Shown in pieces: positions 7,320 through 16,464 of a stretch of 64,000 bases of DNA (within the stretch, counting starts at the first letter, position 1; every line of letters begins with the position of its first letter). Made by a program: the position numbers and the translations under genes. The DNA is from JASDSY01 sp041441465 (lineage in GTDB: Bacteria; Muiribacteriota; UBA9980): the NCBI GenBank assembly GCA_041441465.1, contig JASDSY010000035.1:66655-130654 (forward strand). Direction: 5' to 3'. Below the pieces are notes generated by a model. The model saw only the letters and a program-made list of their open reading frames with translations, did no database searches and was not told the origin of the DNA.

Positions 7320-9431
7320 TTATTCCTCGATCACCAGCTGCGAAATATCAACAAGCTTAAAGAAAAGATTTTTTATTGCCTGAAGCAGCGCAATCCTGTT
7401 ATTTTTTAAATTAACGTCAGGATCCATTACAAGGACGCCGTTAAAGAAATTATCGATCGGCCCATTGAATTCAGCTAATTTTATGAACGCAGACTCATAA
7501 TCGTTATGGCTGCAGTCGGTTTCGAAAGCGCCTGCGACCTTAAGGTAAGTCTCGTACAGGCATTTTTCGGAATCGAGGCTGAAAAGTTCCGGTTTTATAG
7601 CCATGGGCTCGATATTTTTAGTGATATTGAGAGCACGCTTAAAAGGCGTCACCAGCGCCAAAAATTCTTTAGTGCCGCGGGCTTTCAAAAGGCTCTTCGC
7701 CTTCCGGACATCTTCGTAAATATTACCAATACCGTTATAGAGCGATGCGTTAATAACATCATACCGGATTCCAAGTTCTTTCAGCTTAGTTTCGAAACGC
7801 AGCTTCACAAAATTCATAATTTCATCAACAGTTTTCGATACATTGCATTCCATTTCGCTGATTAATTTTTGAGGGTAATTGTTGAGCGCCTCTGCGATAA
7901 TCTTTTTAAAATCAAAGGAAAATCCTGAATTTATAATAGTTTCGACTATACCGAGCGCCGCCCTGCGCAGAGCGTAAGGGTCGCCTGAACCCGTCGGAAT
8001 CATTTTTATAATGAAACATCCAGCTATGGTATCGAGTTTATCGGCAATTCCGACGCACTGGCCTTCGAGCGTCTCGGCGAGCGTATCGCCTTTAAAGCAC
8101 GGCTTATAATGCTCGAAAATACCTTTCGCAATTTCAGGCGCAATACCTTCTTTTTCGGCATAAACCATGCCGGCGTAGCCTTGAAGATCGGTAAATTCCT
8201 TAACGACCTCGGAAGTAAGGTCCGCTTTGCAAAGTTTCGCGCAAAGCGATATTTTTTCAAGTTTCTCTCTTTTATAATCTTCCTGCGGCGGCACTTTACA
8301 AATCAAGCTCGAATAAAGCGCATTCGCCAATTTGACTATACGTTCGGATTTTTCGTACATAGTGCCCAATTTTGCTTGAAAAACGACAGTTTTAAGTTTT
8401 TCAGCCTTCGCGCCCATATTGGTTTTTATATCTTCGTTATAATAGAACTCAGCATCGGCAAGACGTGCGGCTATAACTTTCTGGTTGCCGTACTTCACTT
8501 CGTCGGCATTTCCAGGTTTACCATCAGAAAACACCACGAATTTATTAGTAAGTTTGCCGTTAGATTCGTAAAGCGGAAAGTATCTCTGCTTTTTTATCAT
8601 AGTGCTCGTGATTATTTTTTCAGGCACTTTAAGAAAATTCGAGTTGAATTCGCAAAGAATCGGCTCAGGGTTTTCGGTGAGGTTTGCAACTTCCATAATA
8701 AGCGATTCATCTTTATACGGTTTCAAGCCGAGTTTTTCAGATATCAGATTAAGGCCGGTAATAATCTGGTTCGCGCGTACTTTAGTGTCGGTAACGACCT
8801 GAAACTCCTTCATTACGTCAAAATAAGAGGCTGGCGATGAAATTTCAGCTGATTTATTTATCTTGCGCGATGAAAAAGTAACATTGCCTGATTCGACGGT
8901 GCCGAATTTTATCTTTACAACTTCATTTCCAAAAAGAGCTAATATCCAGCGTACCGGGCGGGCAAAGCGCGCGCCGGAGTCGTCCCATTTCATTGTTTTC
9001 GGAAAATTCATGGCATTGACGGCGTTAAGGACAATCGCCGGCAAAAGTGTCACGGTAGAGGCACCTTTAACTGTTTTAGTAAGGTATAAGTATTCGCCTT
9101 TAGGTGTAGGTTTTATGGTAACATCGTTTAATGTGGCGTTATTGGTTTGAATAAAACCGAGCGCCGCCTGGGTAGGCCGGCCGAGATCTGAAAACGCGGC
9201 TTTTTTCGGCGGCCCTTTAATTTCCTCGACCTGGTCTTTCTGTGTTTCCGCGACGCCTGTAGCATAAACAATAAAACGGCGCGGAGTCGAGTAATAATAA
9301 GTTTTTTCAAAATCTATAAGGCTTGATTTCAACTTGTCGACTATGCTGTTATGAAAATTTTCAAGCGCCTGATCTATAAAACCGGCAGGTATCTCTTCCG
9401 AGCCTATTTCAATTAAAAAATCGCGTTTCAT
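7320..9431 (-). CDS. glyS: glycyl-tRNA synthetase beta subunit
   Basis: The beta chain of the bacterial alpha2beta2 glycyl-tRNA synthetase, which binds tRNA-Gly. It carries the family's N-terminal IGSEEIPAG motif, the MKWDDSGARFARPVRW segment, the KIITSTMIKKQRYFP segment and the C-terminal anticodon-binding region with NRIALLQAI near the end. Length 703 residues is normal. Its ATG shares one base with the glyQ stop (TAATG), so the two subunits are translationally coupled. Cytoplasmic. Confidence 0.96.
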   Translation of the reverse strand: MKRDFLIEIGSEEIPAGFIDQALENFHNSIVDKLKSSLIDFEKTYYYSTPRRFIVYATGVAETQKDQVEEIKGPPKKAAFSDLGRPTQAALGFIQTNNATLNDVTIKPTPKGEYLYLTKTVKGASTVTLLPAIVLNAVNAMNFPKTMKWDDSGARFARPVRWILALFGNEVVKIKFGTVESGNVTFSSRKINKSAEISSPASYFDVMKEFQVVTDTKVRANQIITGLNLISEKLGLKPYKDESLIMEVANLTENPEPILCEFNSNFLKVPEKIITSTMIKKQRYFPLYESNGKLTNKFVVFSDGKPGNADEVKYGNQKVIAARLADAEFYYNEDIKTNMGAKAEKLKTVVFQAKLGTMYEKSERIVKLANALYSSLICKVPPQEDYKREKLEKISLCAKLCKADLTSEVVKEFTDLQGYAGMVYAEKEGIAPEIAKGIFEHYKPCFKGDTLAETLEGQCVGIADKLDTIAGCFIIKMIPTGSGDPYALRRAALGIVETIINSGFSFDFKKIIAEALNNYPQKLISEMECNVSKTVDEIMNFVKLRFETKLKELGIRYDVINASLYNGIGNIYEDVRKAKSLLKARGTKEFLALVTPFKRALNITKNIEPMAIKPELFSLDSEKCLYETYLKVAGAFETDCSHNDYESAFIKLAEFNGPIDNFFNGVLVMDPDVNLKNNRIALLQAIKNLFFKLVDISQLVIEE

Positions 9432-10309
9432 TAGTTATTCGCTCCTTTTGACAATGGGAAATTAAGTTCTTCACGTTTTTTCAGATAAGCAGCGGCTACA
9501 GCCTTAGCCATCTCCCTTATCCTGCCGATATATTTGACACGTTCGGTAACCGAAATGGCGCCACGGGCATCCAATAAATTGAACGAATGCGAGCACTTCA
9601 TGACATAATCGTAAGCCGGCAGAGCAAGGCCTTCGCTCATCAAACGTTTAGATTCCTTTTCATAAGTGGTAAACAGGTCAAAAAGCATTGAAGTATCAGC
9701 GCGTTCGAAATTATATTTAGACTGTTCAACCTCGTTTTGATGGTATATTTCACCGTAAGTGATGCCGTTTACCCATTCTATGTCGAATATTGAATCGACT
9801 TTTTGTATGTATGTGGCAAGGCGTTCGATACCGTATGTAATTTCAACAGTTATCGGATTGAGGTCTATGCCGCCGATTTGCTGGAAGTAAGTAAATTGAG
9901 TAACTTCCATGCCGTTAAGCCATACTTCCCAGCCGAGCCCCCAAGCGCCGAGAGTCGGAGATTCCCAGTCGTCCTCGACAAAGCGGATATCGTGTTCACT
10001 GCGTTTTATTCCAAGCTGCTCAAGGCTTGTAAGGTAAAGCTCCTGTATATTGACAGGCGCCGGTTTCATCACTACTTGAAATTGGAAGTAATGCTGCACG
10101 CGGTTCGGGTTTTCGCCGTAACGCCCGTCGGTAGGGCGGCGGCATGGCTCAACATAAGCCGCATTCCAGGGTTCCGGCCCTAAAGACCTTAAAAATGTCG
10201 ACGGATTAAATGTTCCTGCCCCTTTTTCATTGTCATAAGGCTGAACTATGGCGCACTTTTGTCCGGCCCAAAAATTTTGGAGCGCCATAATAATTTCCTG
10301 AAAGTTCAT
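9431..10309 (-). CDS. glyQ: glycyl-tRNA synthetase alpha subunit
   Basis: Class II aminoacyl-tRNA synthetase catalytic chain that charges tRNA-Gly together with GlyS. The start region MNFQEIIMALQNFWAGQKC, LRSLGPEPW and VEPCRRPTDGRYGENPNR are hallmark family sequences. The ATG at 10309 is chosen because GAGGTG lies five bases upstream; the in-frame TTG at 10321 overlaps that ribosome-binding site. It is first gene of the glyQ-glyS operon, with a one-base overlap, transcribed from a TTGACA-type promoter through an 88-nt leader that holds competing hairpins. Confidence 0.96.
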   Translation of the reverse strand: MNFQEIIMALQNFWAGQKCAIVQPYDNEKGAGTFNPSTFLRSLGPEPWNAAYVEPCRRPTDGRYGENPNRVQHYFQFQVVMKPAPVNIQELYLTSLEQLGIKRSEHDIRFVEDDWESPTLGAWGLGWEVWLNGMEVTQFTYFQQIGGIDLNPITVEITYGIERLATYIQKVDSIFDIEWVNGITYGEIYHQNEVEQSKYNFERADTSMLFDLFTTYEKESKRLMSEGLALPAYDYVMKCSHSFNLLDARGAISVTERVKYIGRIREMAKAVAAAYLKKREELNFPLSKGANN

Positions 10310-10333
10310 TTTACACCTCAATCTAAAACTTAA

Positions 10334-10372
10334 AAAAATAGCGGCCGCAGAAATACGAATCTGCGTCGTATC
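10334..10372 (-). promoter_or_regulatory. possible attenuator-like hairpins in the glyQS leader
   Basis: Reading the minus strand, the leader can form ATACGA/TCGTAT (loop CGCAGAT) or the overlapping CGCAGA/TCTGCG (10365-10346). The second structure is followed, after GCCGCTA, by a run of seven T. The two stems share bases, so they exclude one another, as in an antiterminator/terminator switch. I looked for the T-box sequence common in glycyl synthetase leaders and did not find it. Confidence 0.35.
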
Positions 10373-10403
10373 CTACGGCAGGCAATAAATCAATTGAATA
10401 ATT

Positions 10404-10433
10404 ATTTTATCACAACGGCCTTCACTTTGTCAA
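10404..10433 (-). promoter_or_regulatory. promoter of glyQS
   Basis: Minus strand TTGACA (10433-10428), an 18-base spacer and TAAAAT (10409-10404). The predicted start near 10397 gives a leader of about 88 nt. Confidence 0.6.
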
Positions 10434-10531
10434 CATTAACATAAATCATCAGCCCATTATCAACCGATTATAAGCATAACTGGTAATTTTAAACCTCGTG
10501 TTCATTTTTTTAAAATCAATTCTTAAAGTTA

Positions 10532-10560
10532 TTGACAATAACGAAAAAAAAAACTATAAT
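10532..10560 (+). promoter_or_regulatory. consensus promoter placing transcription start at the ATG
   Basis: Perfect TTGACA (10532-10537), a 17-base spacer and perfect TATAAT (10555-10560). The ATG of the downstream kinase starts at 10567, seven bases after the -10 box, just where transcription should begin. There is no Shine-Dalgarno sequence. This predicts a leaderless mRNA. Confidence 0.75.
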
Positions 10561-10566
10561 TAATTC

Positions 10567-13080
10567 ATGACTGAAAAAGTTAATTATTTAGAAAAATTAT
10601 CAAACATAAACAGCATACTCGCTTCGAACTCAGAAAGCATTGAAAAAACAATCAATCTTTTCTTAAAAGTTTGCGGCGAAGTTTTTTCAGCTGATTTTTC
10701 TTTTATGAAATTTGTCGCTCCCGCCTCCTCAGTTCAGGATTCTTTCTCTGCGGCAGGCATATGTTATGTACATGACGGAAAATATTTTTTTAATAATGTA
10801 AATAACAATACATCAGAGCTTTTTAATTTTTATAACACCCTCAACAATTCCTGCGGCATAATTCGGCAAACGCTGGGCAGTCATGAAATAATTTTCTGGC
10901 CTTCCTCGACCGAGCTGAATTTTCACGAGCTAAGCATTTTAAAAGAACGAAATTTAACCGCTCTCGCCATAGTTCCATTATTCGTTAAGGACAATCATAC
11001 TGCCACGATATGGCTTGAAACGAACAATGAGTCAGCCGCGCTTGATAACGATAAAACCGGTTTTATAAAAATAGCTTCGGCTTTGTTCGAAGCATATCTC
11101 GAAAAAAATATAACACTTGACTTTATAGTCAAAGAAAAAAAAAGTGAATTCAATTTTGAGACCGCAATTAATTCAATTTTTTATGACATAGAAAAAAAGG
11201 CCGAATCAAAAGTCCCGGAACTTCAGCACAGTCTTATTAAAAATAATCTCCGGTACCAGCATCTCTTAAACAACGAAAAACAAATTATATTTACTCTCGA
11301 CACTGCCGGCACGATCACTACCGTAAGCAAGTTGGTCGAAGAGCTGACCGGCTATAGTTCTCATGAACTCATAAATAAAAACATTTTCGAAGGCGAAGAT
11401 GTCCCGTTCATTAAAATTTCGCCCGAATATAAACCGCTCGCCAAAAAGATGTTCGACTTAAAAGTTGCCGGAACCCTCGATAATACTTCCTATGAAATCG
11501 AGGTAATTTCAAAAGACAATAAGGTTTACTTTCTGGAAGTAAACAGCACGGCGGTGACGCTAAACGGCAAAACGGTCGAAATACTCGTAACCGCAAAAAA
11601 CATAACCGAACATAAATATGACAACAAAATATTAACTGCCATCTTAAACAGCTCAAGTGAAGGCATAATGGTATTGCGCGCTATAAGAAACGGCAGTCAG
11701 GAAATAATAGATTTTGAAATCCAGGTTTTAAATAAAGCCGCTGAAAAACTGCTCGGTAAAAAAGCTTGCGACATGATAGGGCGCCGGCTTTTAACCGAAT
11801 TGCCAGAAAGCATCGAGAACAAGCTGTTCGAAAGATATATAAAAACCGTTAAAACCGGGTTGCCGCTGAATTACGAACAATTTTATGAATTCGACGGCAA
11901 CGAATTCTGGCTGCGGATTTCAGCAAACAAGCTCGACGACGGAGTTATTATAAATTTCTCGGACGTTACTTATCAAAAGCAGGCTGAAAAAGAGCTTCAG
12001 GAAAAAATACACTTTAACGAAACGCTTTTAGACAGCATACCTTACCCGGTAATTTTGATAAACAGCGGCAGGCAAATATTATCTATGAATAAAGCCGCAC
12101 TCGAGTTTAACGAAACAATTTGCGATGTCTGCCATGAAATTTTCGATAAATATTCTAATTCATTGTTCGTATCCGAAAATACTCAAAAATCTTATAAAAT
12201 AAACGCAGTCGAAATATCAGGTCATCTGTGGAATATCAACATAATTAATATTTATGAAGACATACATCTTTTTTACGCAGTAGATATAAGCGATCTTATT
12301 GAAAAAAATATATCCGTCGAAAAAAACAGCCTGGCTAAAATATCTATAACCAGTCTGCAGAAAGACTTTTTAACCATAGTCAGCCATGAAATTAGAACGC
12401 CGATGAACAGCGTCATAGGCTTTACTGAACTTCTGGGTGAAACAAAACTCAGCCAGCGGCAGGCGGAATATCTGTCATTTATACGTTCAAGCAGTCTTTC
12501 GCTCCTGAACGTATTGAACGACATAATTGATTACGCATGCATCGTATCAAATAATTTCATACTGCAAAATTATGAATTTGATGTCCAAAAAGTAATTAAG
12601 GAAATACTGGATTCGATTCAAAACGAATTAAGCGCAAAATATTTAAAACTGGCATTAGATATCAGCGACAACATGCCGAAATATTTATGCGGCGATCCGA
12701 TGCGCTTGAAACAAGTTGTTACCAATCTTTTAAATAACGCTATTAAATTTACTCAAAGCGGAGAAATAAAGGTAATCATAAAAATTACCGGTGAAGATTC
12801 GAACATCGCCAACTTATATGTTGAAATAAAAGACTGCGGAATTGGAATAGCCGAAGAAAACCTCGAAAAAATATTCGCGCCGTTCACACAGGCCGATAAT
12901 TCCTACACGCGCAAATATGGCGGAAACGGACTTGGACTGAGCATCTCTAACAGTATAGTCAAACTTATGGGCGGTAAAAGAATATTCGTAAAAAGCACTC
13001 CGGGCGAAGGCAGTAATTTTTTCTTCACCCTGCCTCTAAAAAAACACGAATCTGATTTCAAACTACCGGCTGTATTATAA
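10567..13080 (+). CDS. multi-PAS sensor histidine kinase
   Basis: An 837-residue signalling kinase. A GAF-like N-terminal region spans about residues 1-190, followed by PAS segments near 225-345, 350-475 and 485-580. The HisKA domain has the phospho-acceptor His in SHEIRTPMNS near residue 607. The HATPase_c domain has its N-box in LLNNAIKF, then DCGIGIAEE and YGGNGLGLS. No membrane segments are seen, so it probably senses a cytoplasmic signal. No receiver domain or response regulator gene is adjacent, which makes it an orphan kinase. The start is supported by the consensus promoter that ends seven bases before it; the mRNA appears leaderless. Confidence 0.92.
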   Translation: MTEKVNYLEKLSNINSILASNSESIEKTINLFLKVCGEVFSADFSFMKFVAPASSVQDSFSAAGICYVHDGKYFFNNVNNNTSELFNFYNTLNNSCGIIRQTLGSHEIIFWPSSTELNFHELSILKERNLTALAIVPLFVKDNHTATIWLETNNESAALDNDKTGFIKIASALFEAYLEKNITLDFIVKEKKSEFNFETAINSIFYDIEKKAESKVPELQHSLIKNNLRYQHLLNNEKQIIFTLDTAGTITTVSKLVEELTGYSSHELINKNIFEGEDVPFIKISPEYKPLAKKMFDLKVAGTLDNTSYEIEVISKDNKVYFLEVNSTAVTLNGKTVEILVTAKNITEHKYDNKILTAILNSSSEGIMVLRAIRNGSQEIIDFEIQVLNKAAEKLLGKKACDMIGRRLLTELPESIENKLFERYIKTVKTGLPLNYEQFYEFDGNEFWLRISANKLDDGVIINFSDVTYQKQAEKELQEKIHFNETLLDSIPYPVILINSGRQILSMNKAALEFNETICDVCHEIFDKYSNSLFVSENTQKSYKINAVEISGHLWNINIINIYEDIHLFYAVDISDLIEKNISVEKNSLAKISITSLQKDFLTIVSHEIRTPMNSVIGFTELLGETKLSQRQAEYLSFIRSSSLSLLNVLNDIIDYACIVSNNFILQNYEFDVQKVIKEILDSIQNELSAKYLKLALDISDNMPKYLCGDPMRLKQVVTNLLNNAIKFTQSGEIKVIIKITGEDSNIANLYVEIKDCGIGIAEENLEKIFAPFTQADNSYTRKYGGNGLGLSISNSIVKLMGGKRIFVKSTPGEGSNFFFTLPLKKHESDFKLPAVL

Positions 13081-13129
13081 ATTTTTCTAATCCATTAAAA
13101 TCATATTACATCAATTATAAATAACAAGC

Positions 13130-14428
13130 TCAATCTCTTTCGGGCGGCATTACAAAAGAGCGTGCCTCGCCTACAAGATAAAGCGAACCAGTAACACATA
13201 CGACATCGTTCGGCTGAATGGTTTCTTTTGCATAATTCAGCGATTCGGTGACGCTGCCGAACACTTTTATGTTTTTGTGAAATTTAGATGCCGCCTCAAG
13301 CATATACGCGGTGTCTATTTCTTTTTTCTGTATTCTAAGTCCAGTCAAAATAAGTTCATCGGAAACCGCAGCGACAACTTCAAGCATTTTTTGATAATCC
13401 TTATTCTGCAAAATTCCTATAATAGTACGAATTCTCCTGCCGTTAAATAGCTGCTTGAGATTTTTGACAAAATTAACCATTCCCTGCAAATTATGAGCGC
13501 CGTCCATTATAAGCTGCTGTTTCCGGCCGAAAATTTCAAAACGTCCCGGCCAGTATGTTTCTTGAAAACCTTTTTTGACGGCTTCCGGCCATGCTTTTGT
13601 CAAGCCGAGCTTTTTCAAAGCTTCGATTATGGCAAGCGCCGTCATGGCATTTACGAATTGATAATCGCCGACAAGCGGAGTTTTTAATCTACAATTTCTC
13701 AAAGAAGCGGAAGTTACGGAAAAACTTACGCCGTCGGTTTTAGAAGAAATAATGGCGCCTTTTACCGCATCCCCGACTCTGATTACTGACGCGGCTTTTT
13801 GAGAATACGCCAATTTTTCTATATATTTAAACAGCGCATTATCAGGAGTATTAACCACAAGCACAGAACCGGCCTTGGCTATGGCAGTCTTTTCTTTTGC
13901 GATTTCTTCCTTAGTCGCGCCAAGATATTCGGTATGGTCGATATCAATTCCAGTTATTGCGCAAACTTTGCCGTATATTACATTCGTAGAGTCGAGGCGG
14001 CCGCCCAATCCGACTTCCATTATACAAATATCGCAGTGCTCGCTCGAAAAATACAAAATCGCCATTACCGTCATTACTTCAAAATATGACGGCGCGGTTT
14101 TCATTTTGTCTATTATCGCCTTAATACGAGACAGAATACTGCAAACCTTGCTTTTTTTTATCTTCTGGCCGTTGATTTTTATCCGTTCCCTGAAATCGTA
14201 AAGATGAGGCGACGTGTAGAGCCCGACTTTATGGCGTGAATTCATGAGAATCGACGATACGTATGCCGCGGTGGAACCTTTGCCGTTTGTACCTGTTATA
14301 TGGACGAAATTCATCTTCTGGTGCGGATTGCCGCAATTATTTAAAATGTGAATAACATTCGAAAGGTCGCTTTTAGCGCCCTGAAATATGCTTTTTTCAA
14401 GATATTCACACGCTTCCTGATAGTTAAT
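13130..14428 (-). CDS. folC: folylpolyglutamate/dihydrofolate synthase, apparent ATT start
   Basis: Mur-ligase-family enzyme that adds glutamate to folate (or to dihydropteroate). It has the P-loop GTNGKGST, YTSPHLYDFRERI, and the substrate motif DHTEYLGAT. The first in-frame ATG (14314) would drop the conserved N-terminal helix. The frame continues upstream for 38 more codons reading xNYQEACEYLEKS...NPHQK, which matches the usual FolC amino end (MNYxEALEYL), and then meets a TAA at 14431-14429. There is no ATG, GTG or TTG in that stretch. An ATT at 14428-14426 lies directly after the stop with GGAG nine bases upstream, so ATT initiation is the best reading. It is a single gene, convergent with the kinase 50 bases away. 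Confidence 0.88.
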   Translation of the reverse strand: MNYQEACEYLEKSIFQGAKSDLSNVIHILNNCGNPHQKMNFVHITGTNGKGSTAAYVSSILMNSRHKVGLYTSPHLYDFRERIKINGQKIKKSKVCSILSRIKAIIDKMKTAPSYFEVMTVMAILYFSSEHCDICIMEVGLGGRLDSTNVIYGKVCAITGIDIDHTEYLGATKEEIAKEKTAIAKAGSVLVVNTPDNALFKYIEKLAYSQKAASVIRVGDAVKGAIISSKTDGVSFSVTSASLRNCRLKTPLVGDYQFVNAMTALAIIEALKKLGLTKAWPEAVKKGFQETYWPGRFEIFGRKQQLIMDGAHNLQGMVNFVKNLKQLFNGRRIRTIIGILQNKDYQKMLEVVAAVSDELILTGLRIQKKEIDTAYMLEAASKFHKNIKVFGSVTESLNYAKETIQPNDVVCVTGSLYLVGEARSFVMPPERD

Positions 14429-14571
14429 TTAACCCAACTCCAATTCTAATATAAGTATTTTTATACTGAATTCTTTACTGATTGTTCTAAGATTATTTAA
14501 AAGATTTTCCTGTATTTATATCGAAAGTCACCAAAATAAAACCTTTAAATGCGCATAACGCAACTAAAAAA

Positions 14572-15987
14572 TTACTTGTAATTTGAAACTAAGATACCGT
14601 CTTCCGAAAGTTTCTGACCGTTGACATCAGTAACATTAAATATATTCAAATCGAGCGCGGGCATCTTCTTAAAGTTCTTATCCATGATAATTGATATAAG
14701 CACGCTTGATTTTGTTTTATCATCAGGGTCAATAATGATTTTCTGAGTTTCTATAGGGTCTTTTTTCATTATTGCCGCATCGATATCGATTTCGTGGTAT
14801 TCGAATACAAAATTATCATTTGCCAGCGTCGAAGCCATTACCGGATGATTAAACATAACCCTTATCTCTGTTGAAACCGTGTCGTTATAAGCCGGCACAA
14901 ACCCTTTTACCTCGAACGGCGTATTTTCAACGTTAGATTTCATTTTAAAATTTATCGTATAAGTCTTGCCGGACTCAATATCAACCTGTTGAGTTAAATC
15001 CGAATACCCTTCAGAAGCAACCCTTAATTCATAACGTCCGGAATCAATTTTATTTAAGTTATAAGAACCAGTCTCATCAGACATTATGTTTTTAACTAAT
15101 GTCTTCGCTCCTGAGTTATCGACTTTATATATATTTATTTCAGCAAGCGCTATCGGTTTTCCCGTTTCAAGATCACAAGTCTTTCCGAATAACACGTATG
15201 AATGTTTTTTCATTTTAAAGGTTACATTAACGCGTTTTCCCGAAAACACGGGAAGGCTCTGGCTGCTTTCAAGATAACCGGGGCTAAGTGCCTTTATTTC
15301 GTATGTACCATACTCGCAGCTGTCAAAACTAAAAGAGCCGGTTTTATCGGTAAATGTTTTTTTAGTTCCGCCCGCACCGACAAGGTAAATTTCTACGCTT
15401 TCAATCGGCAGTTTCGCTGAAATATCAATAGCTCCGCCTTCCAGTTTAAACGAATCAGTCCCTATCGAAACCCGGCCTAATTCAGGCGTAACATCAGGCG
15501 AATATCCTTCGAGTATTTTAATTTTTATATACTGCGCATTGATCGGATCGAATATGCAGTTAATATTTTCTTCGGTTGAACTTAATTCAAAAATTCCGGC
15601 GGAGATCCAATCAAATTCCTCGTCAGAATTTATTTCTGAAGTCAATATCTGGATTTTTTTAGCACGCTTTTCGACCGGCTGGCCTTTAGGAACCTTTATA
15701 GTCACCCGGCTGATCTTCGATAATTTATTCAGGCCATACGATAATATCACAACCTTTCCGGGCGCTTTTTTATTAGCGCTTTCAGGTTGCATTTTATAGC
15801 TTTCCTTCGGCGCATTATCTGGATTTTTTATTTTAACTTCCTCAGATGAAGTTTTACTTTCAGCCGAAACAGCAGGCTGAACATTTGCGCCGATCAAAAA
15901 AACAACAATAAGGATTAAAAGAAAATTAAACATCAAGTTTTTTACTTTCAAATTCCGGTTCGTTAAAAGAATATTTTTTGAACACAT
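14572..15987 (-). CDS. secreted CarboxypepD-regulatory/Ig-like domain protein
   Basis: About 470 residues. A basic N-terminus and a strongly hydrophobic stretch (FLLILIVVFLIGANV, ending in AVSA) form a signal peptide. A discoidin-like beta region covers roughly residues 80-175. Two carboxypeptidase-regulatory-like repeats follow, near 190-265 and 270-355 (GSFSFDSCEYGTYEIKA and GSYNLNKIDSGRYELRV are equivalent segments). A C-terminal Big_5/SbsA-like Ig domain begins VKGFVPAYNDTVSTEIRV. These domains usually form surface or carbohydrate-binding modules; no catalytic domain is present. The ATG at 15987 is chosen because GGGGTG lies just upstream; an earlier ATG at 16005 has no ribosome site. Confidence 0.75.
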   Translation of the reverse strand: MCSKNILLTNRNLKVKNLMFNFLLILIVVFLIGANVQPAVSAESKTSSEEVKIKNPDNAPKESYKMQPESANKKAPGKVVILSYGLNKLSKISRVTIKVPKGQPVEKRAKKIQILTSEINSDEEFDWISAGIFELSSTEENINCIFDPINAQYIKIKILEGYSPDVTPELGRVSIGTDSFKLEGGAIDISAKLPIESVEIYLVGAGGTKKTFTDKTGSFSFDSCEYGTYEIKALSPGYLESSQSLPVFSGKRVNVTFKMKKHSYVLFGKTCDLETGKPIALAEINIYKVDNSGAKTLVKNIMSDETGSYNLNKIDSGRYELRVASEGYSDLTQQVDIESGKTYTINFKMKSNVENTPFEVKGFVPAYNDTVSTEIRVMFNHPVMASTLANDNFVFEYHEIDIDAAIMKKDPIETQKIIIDPDDKTKSSVLISIIMDKNFKKMPALDLNIFNVTDVNGQKLSEDGILVSNYK

Positions 15988-16054
15988 ATTCAAGCACCCC
16001 GTCATTAAAATAAAAGCCGCTTTATATGGCCATAAGAAAATGAAAACTATTAAG

Positions 16055-16075
16055 TTCCCCTATATTCACGGGGAA
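16055..16075. repeat. small hairpin in the leader of the secreted protein gene
   Basis: TTCCCC/GGGGAA arms with a nine-base loop, inside the predicted 130-150 nt leader of the minus-strand gene. Role unknown. The rest of the 15988-16464 gap contains the two divergent promoters listed here and nothing else recognised. Confidence 0.35.
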
Positions 16076-16143
16076 AATGAAAATAATAAAAAAAGCTACG
16101 TTAAAAAGGTTTATGAAATCTTGTACGTTATTAATAATACTGG

Positions 16144-16173
16144 ATTTTATCATTTATTAACATAAAATGTCAA
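16144..16173 (-). promoter_or_regulatory. promoter of the secreted Ig-like protein gene
   Basis: Minus strand TTGACA (16173-16168), an 18-base spacer and TAAAAT (16149-16144), the same arrangement as the glyQS promoter. Confidence 0.55.
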
Positions 16174-16268
16174 TCAAATTTATTTTATCCGGCAGTCATA
16201 CGCGGCACATGCAATCGCTGCAAGATAAAAAATTCGAACTAAAAATTAAACATAATGACAGATTTTAA

Positions 16269-16297
16269 TTGCATTTTTTTTTATGTTGATGTATAAT
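16269..16297 (+). promoter_or_regulatory. promoter of ftsH
   Basis: TTGCAT (16269-16274), a 17-base spacer and TATAAT (16292-16297). The predicted start near 16304 leaves a leader of about 160 nt. Confidence 0.55.
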
Positions 16298-16464
16298 TTG
16301 AAATCTATATTTTAGGTCATGCTATAAATACACATAAAAACCAAATAAATAGTTTTTAATCTGAAAAACTTTTAAATTGCACAAATGGTTCGTTGCGGTA
16401 CATACGCATGTTTGGTTTTATTAATAAAAAAGATTCGACCTGCTTCAATCTGGAGGAATAAATA

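Noticed and set aside
8109..8840. 243-codon frame antisense to glyS
   Set aside because: glyS is unmistakable on the other strand; the antisense protein is Phe/Arg-rich and domain-free.
10310..10440. T-box leader upstream of glyQ
   Set aside because: The conserved T-box core (AGGGTGGNACCGCG) was not found; only short competing hairpins are present.
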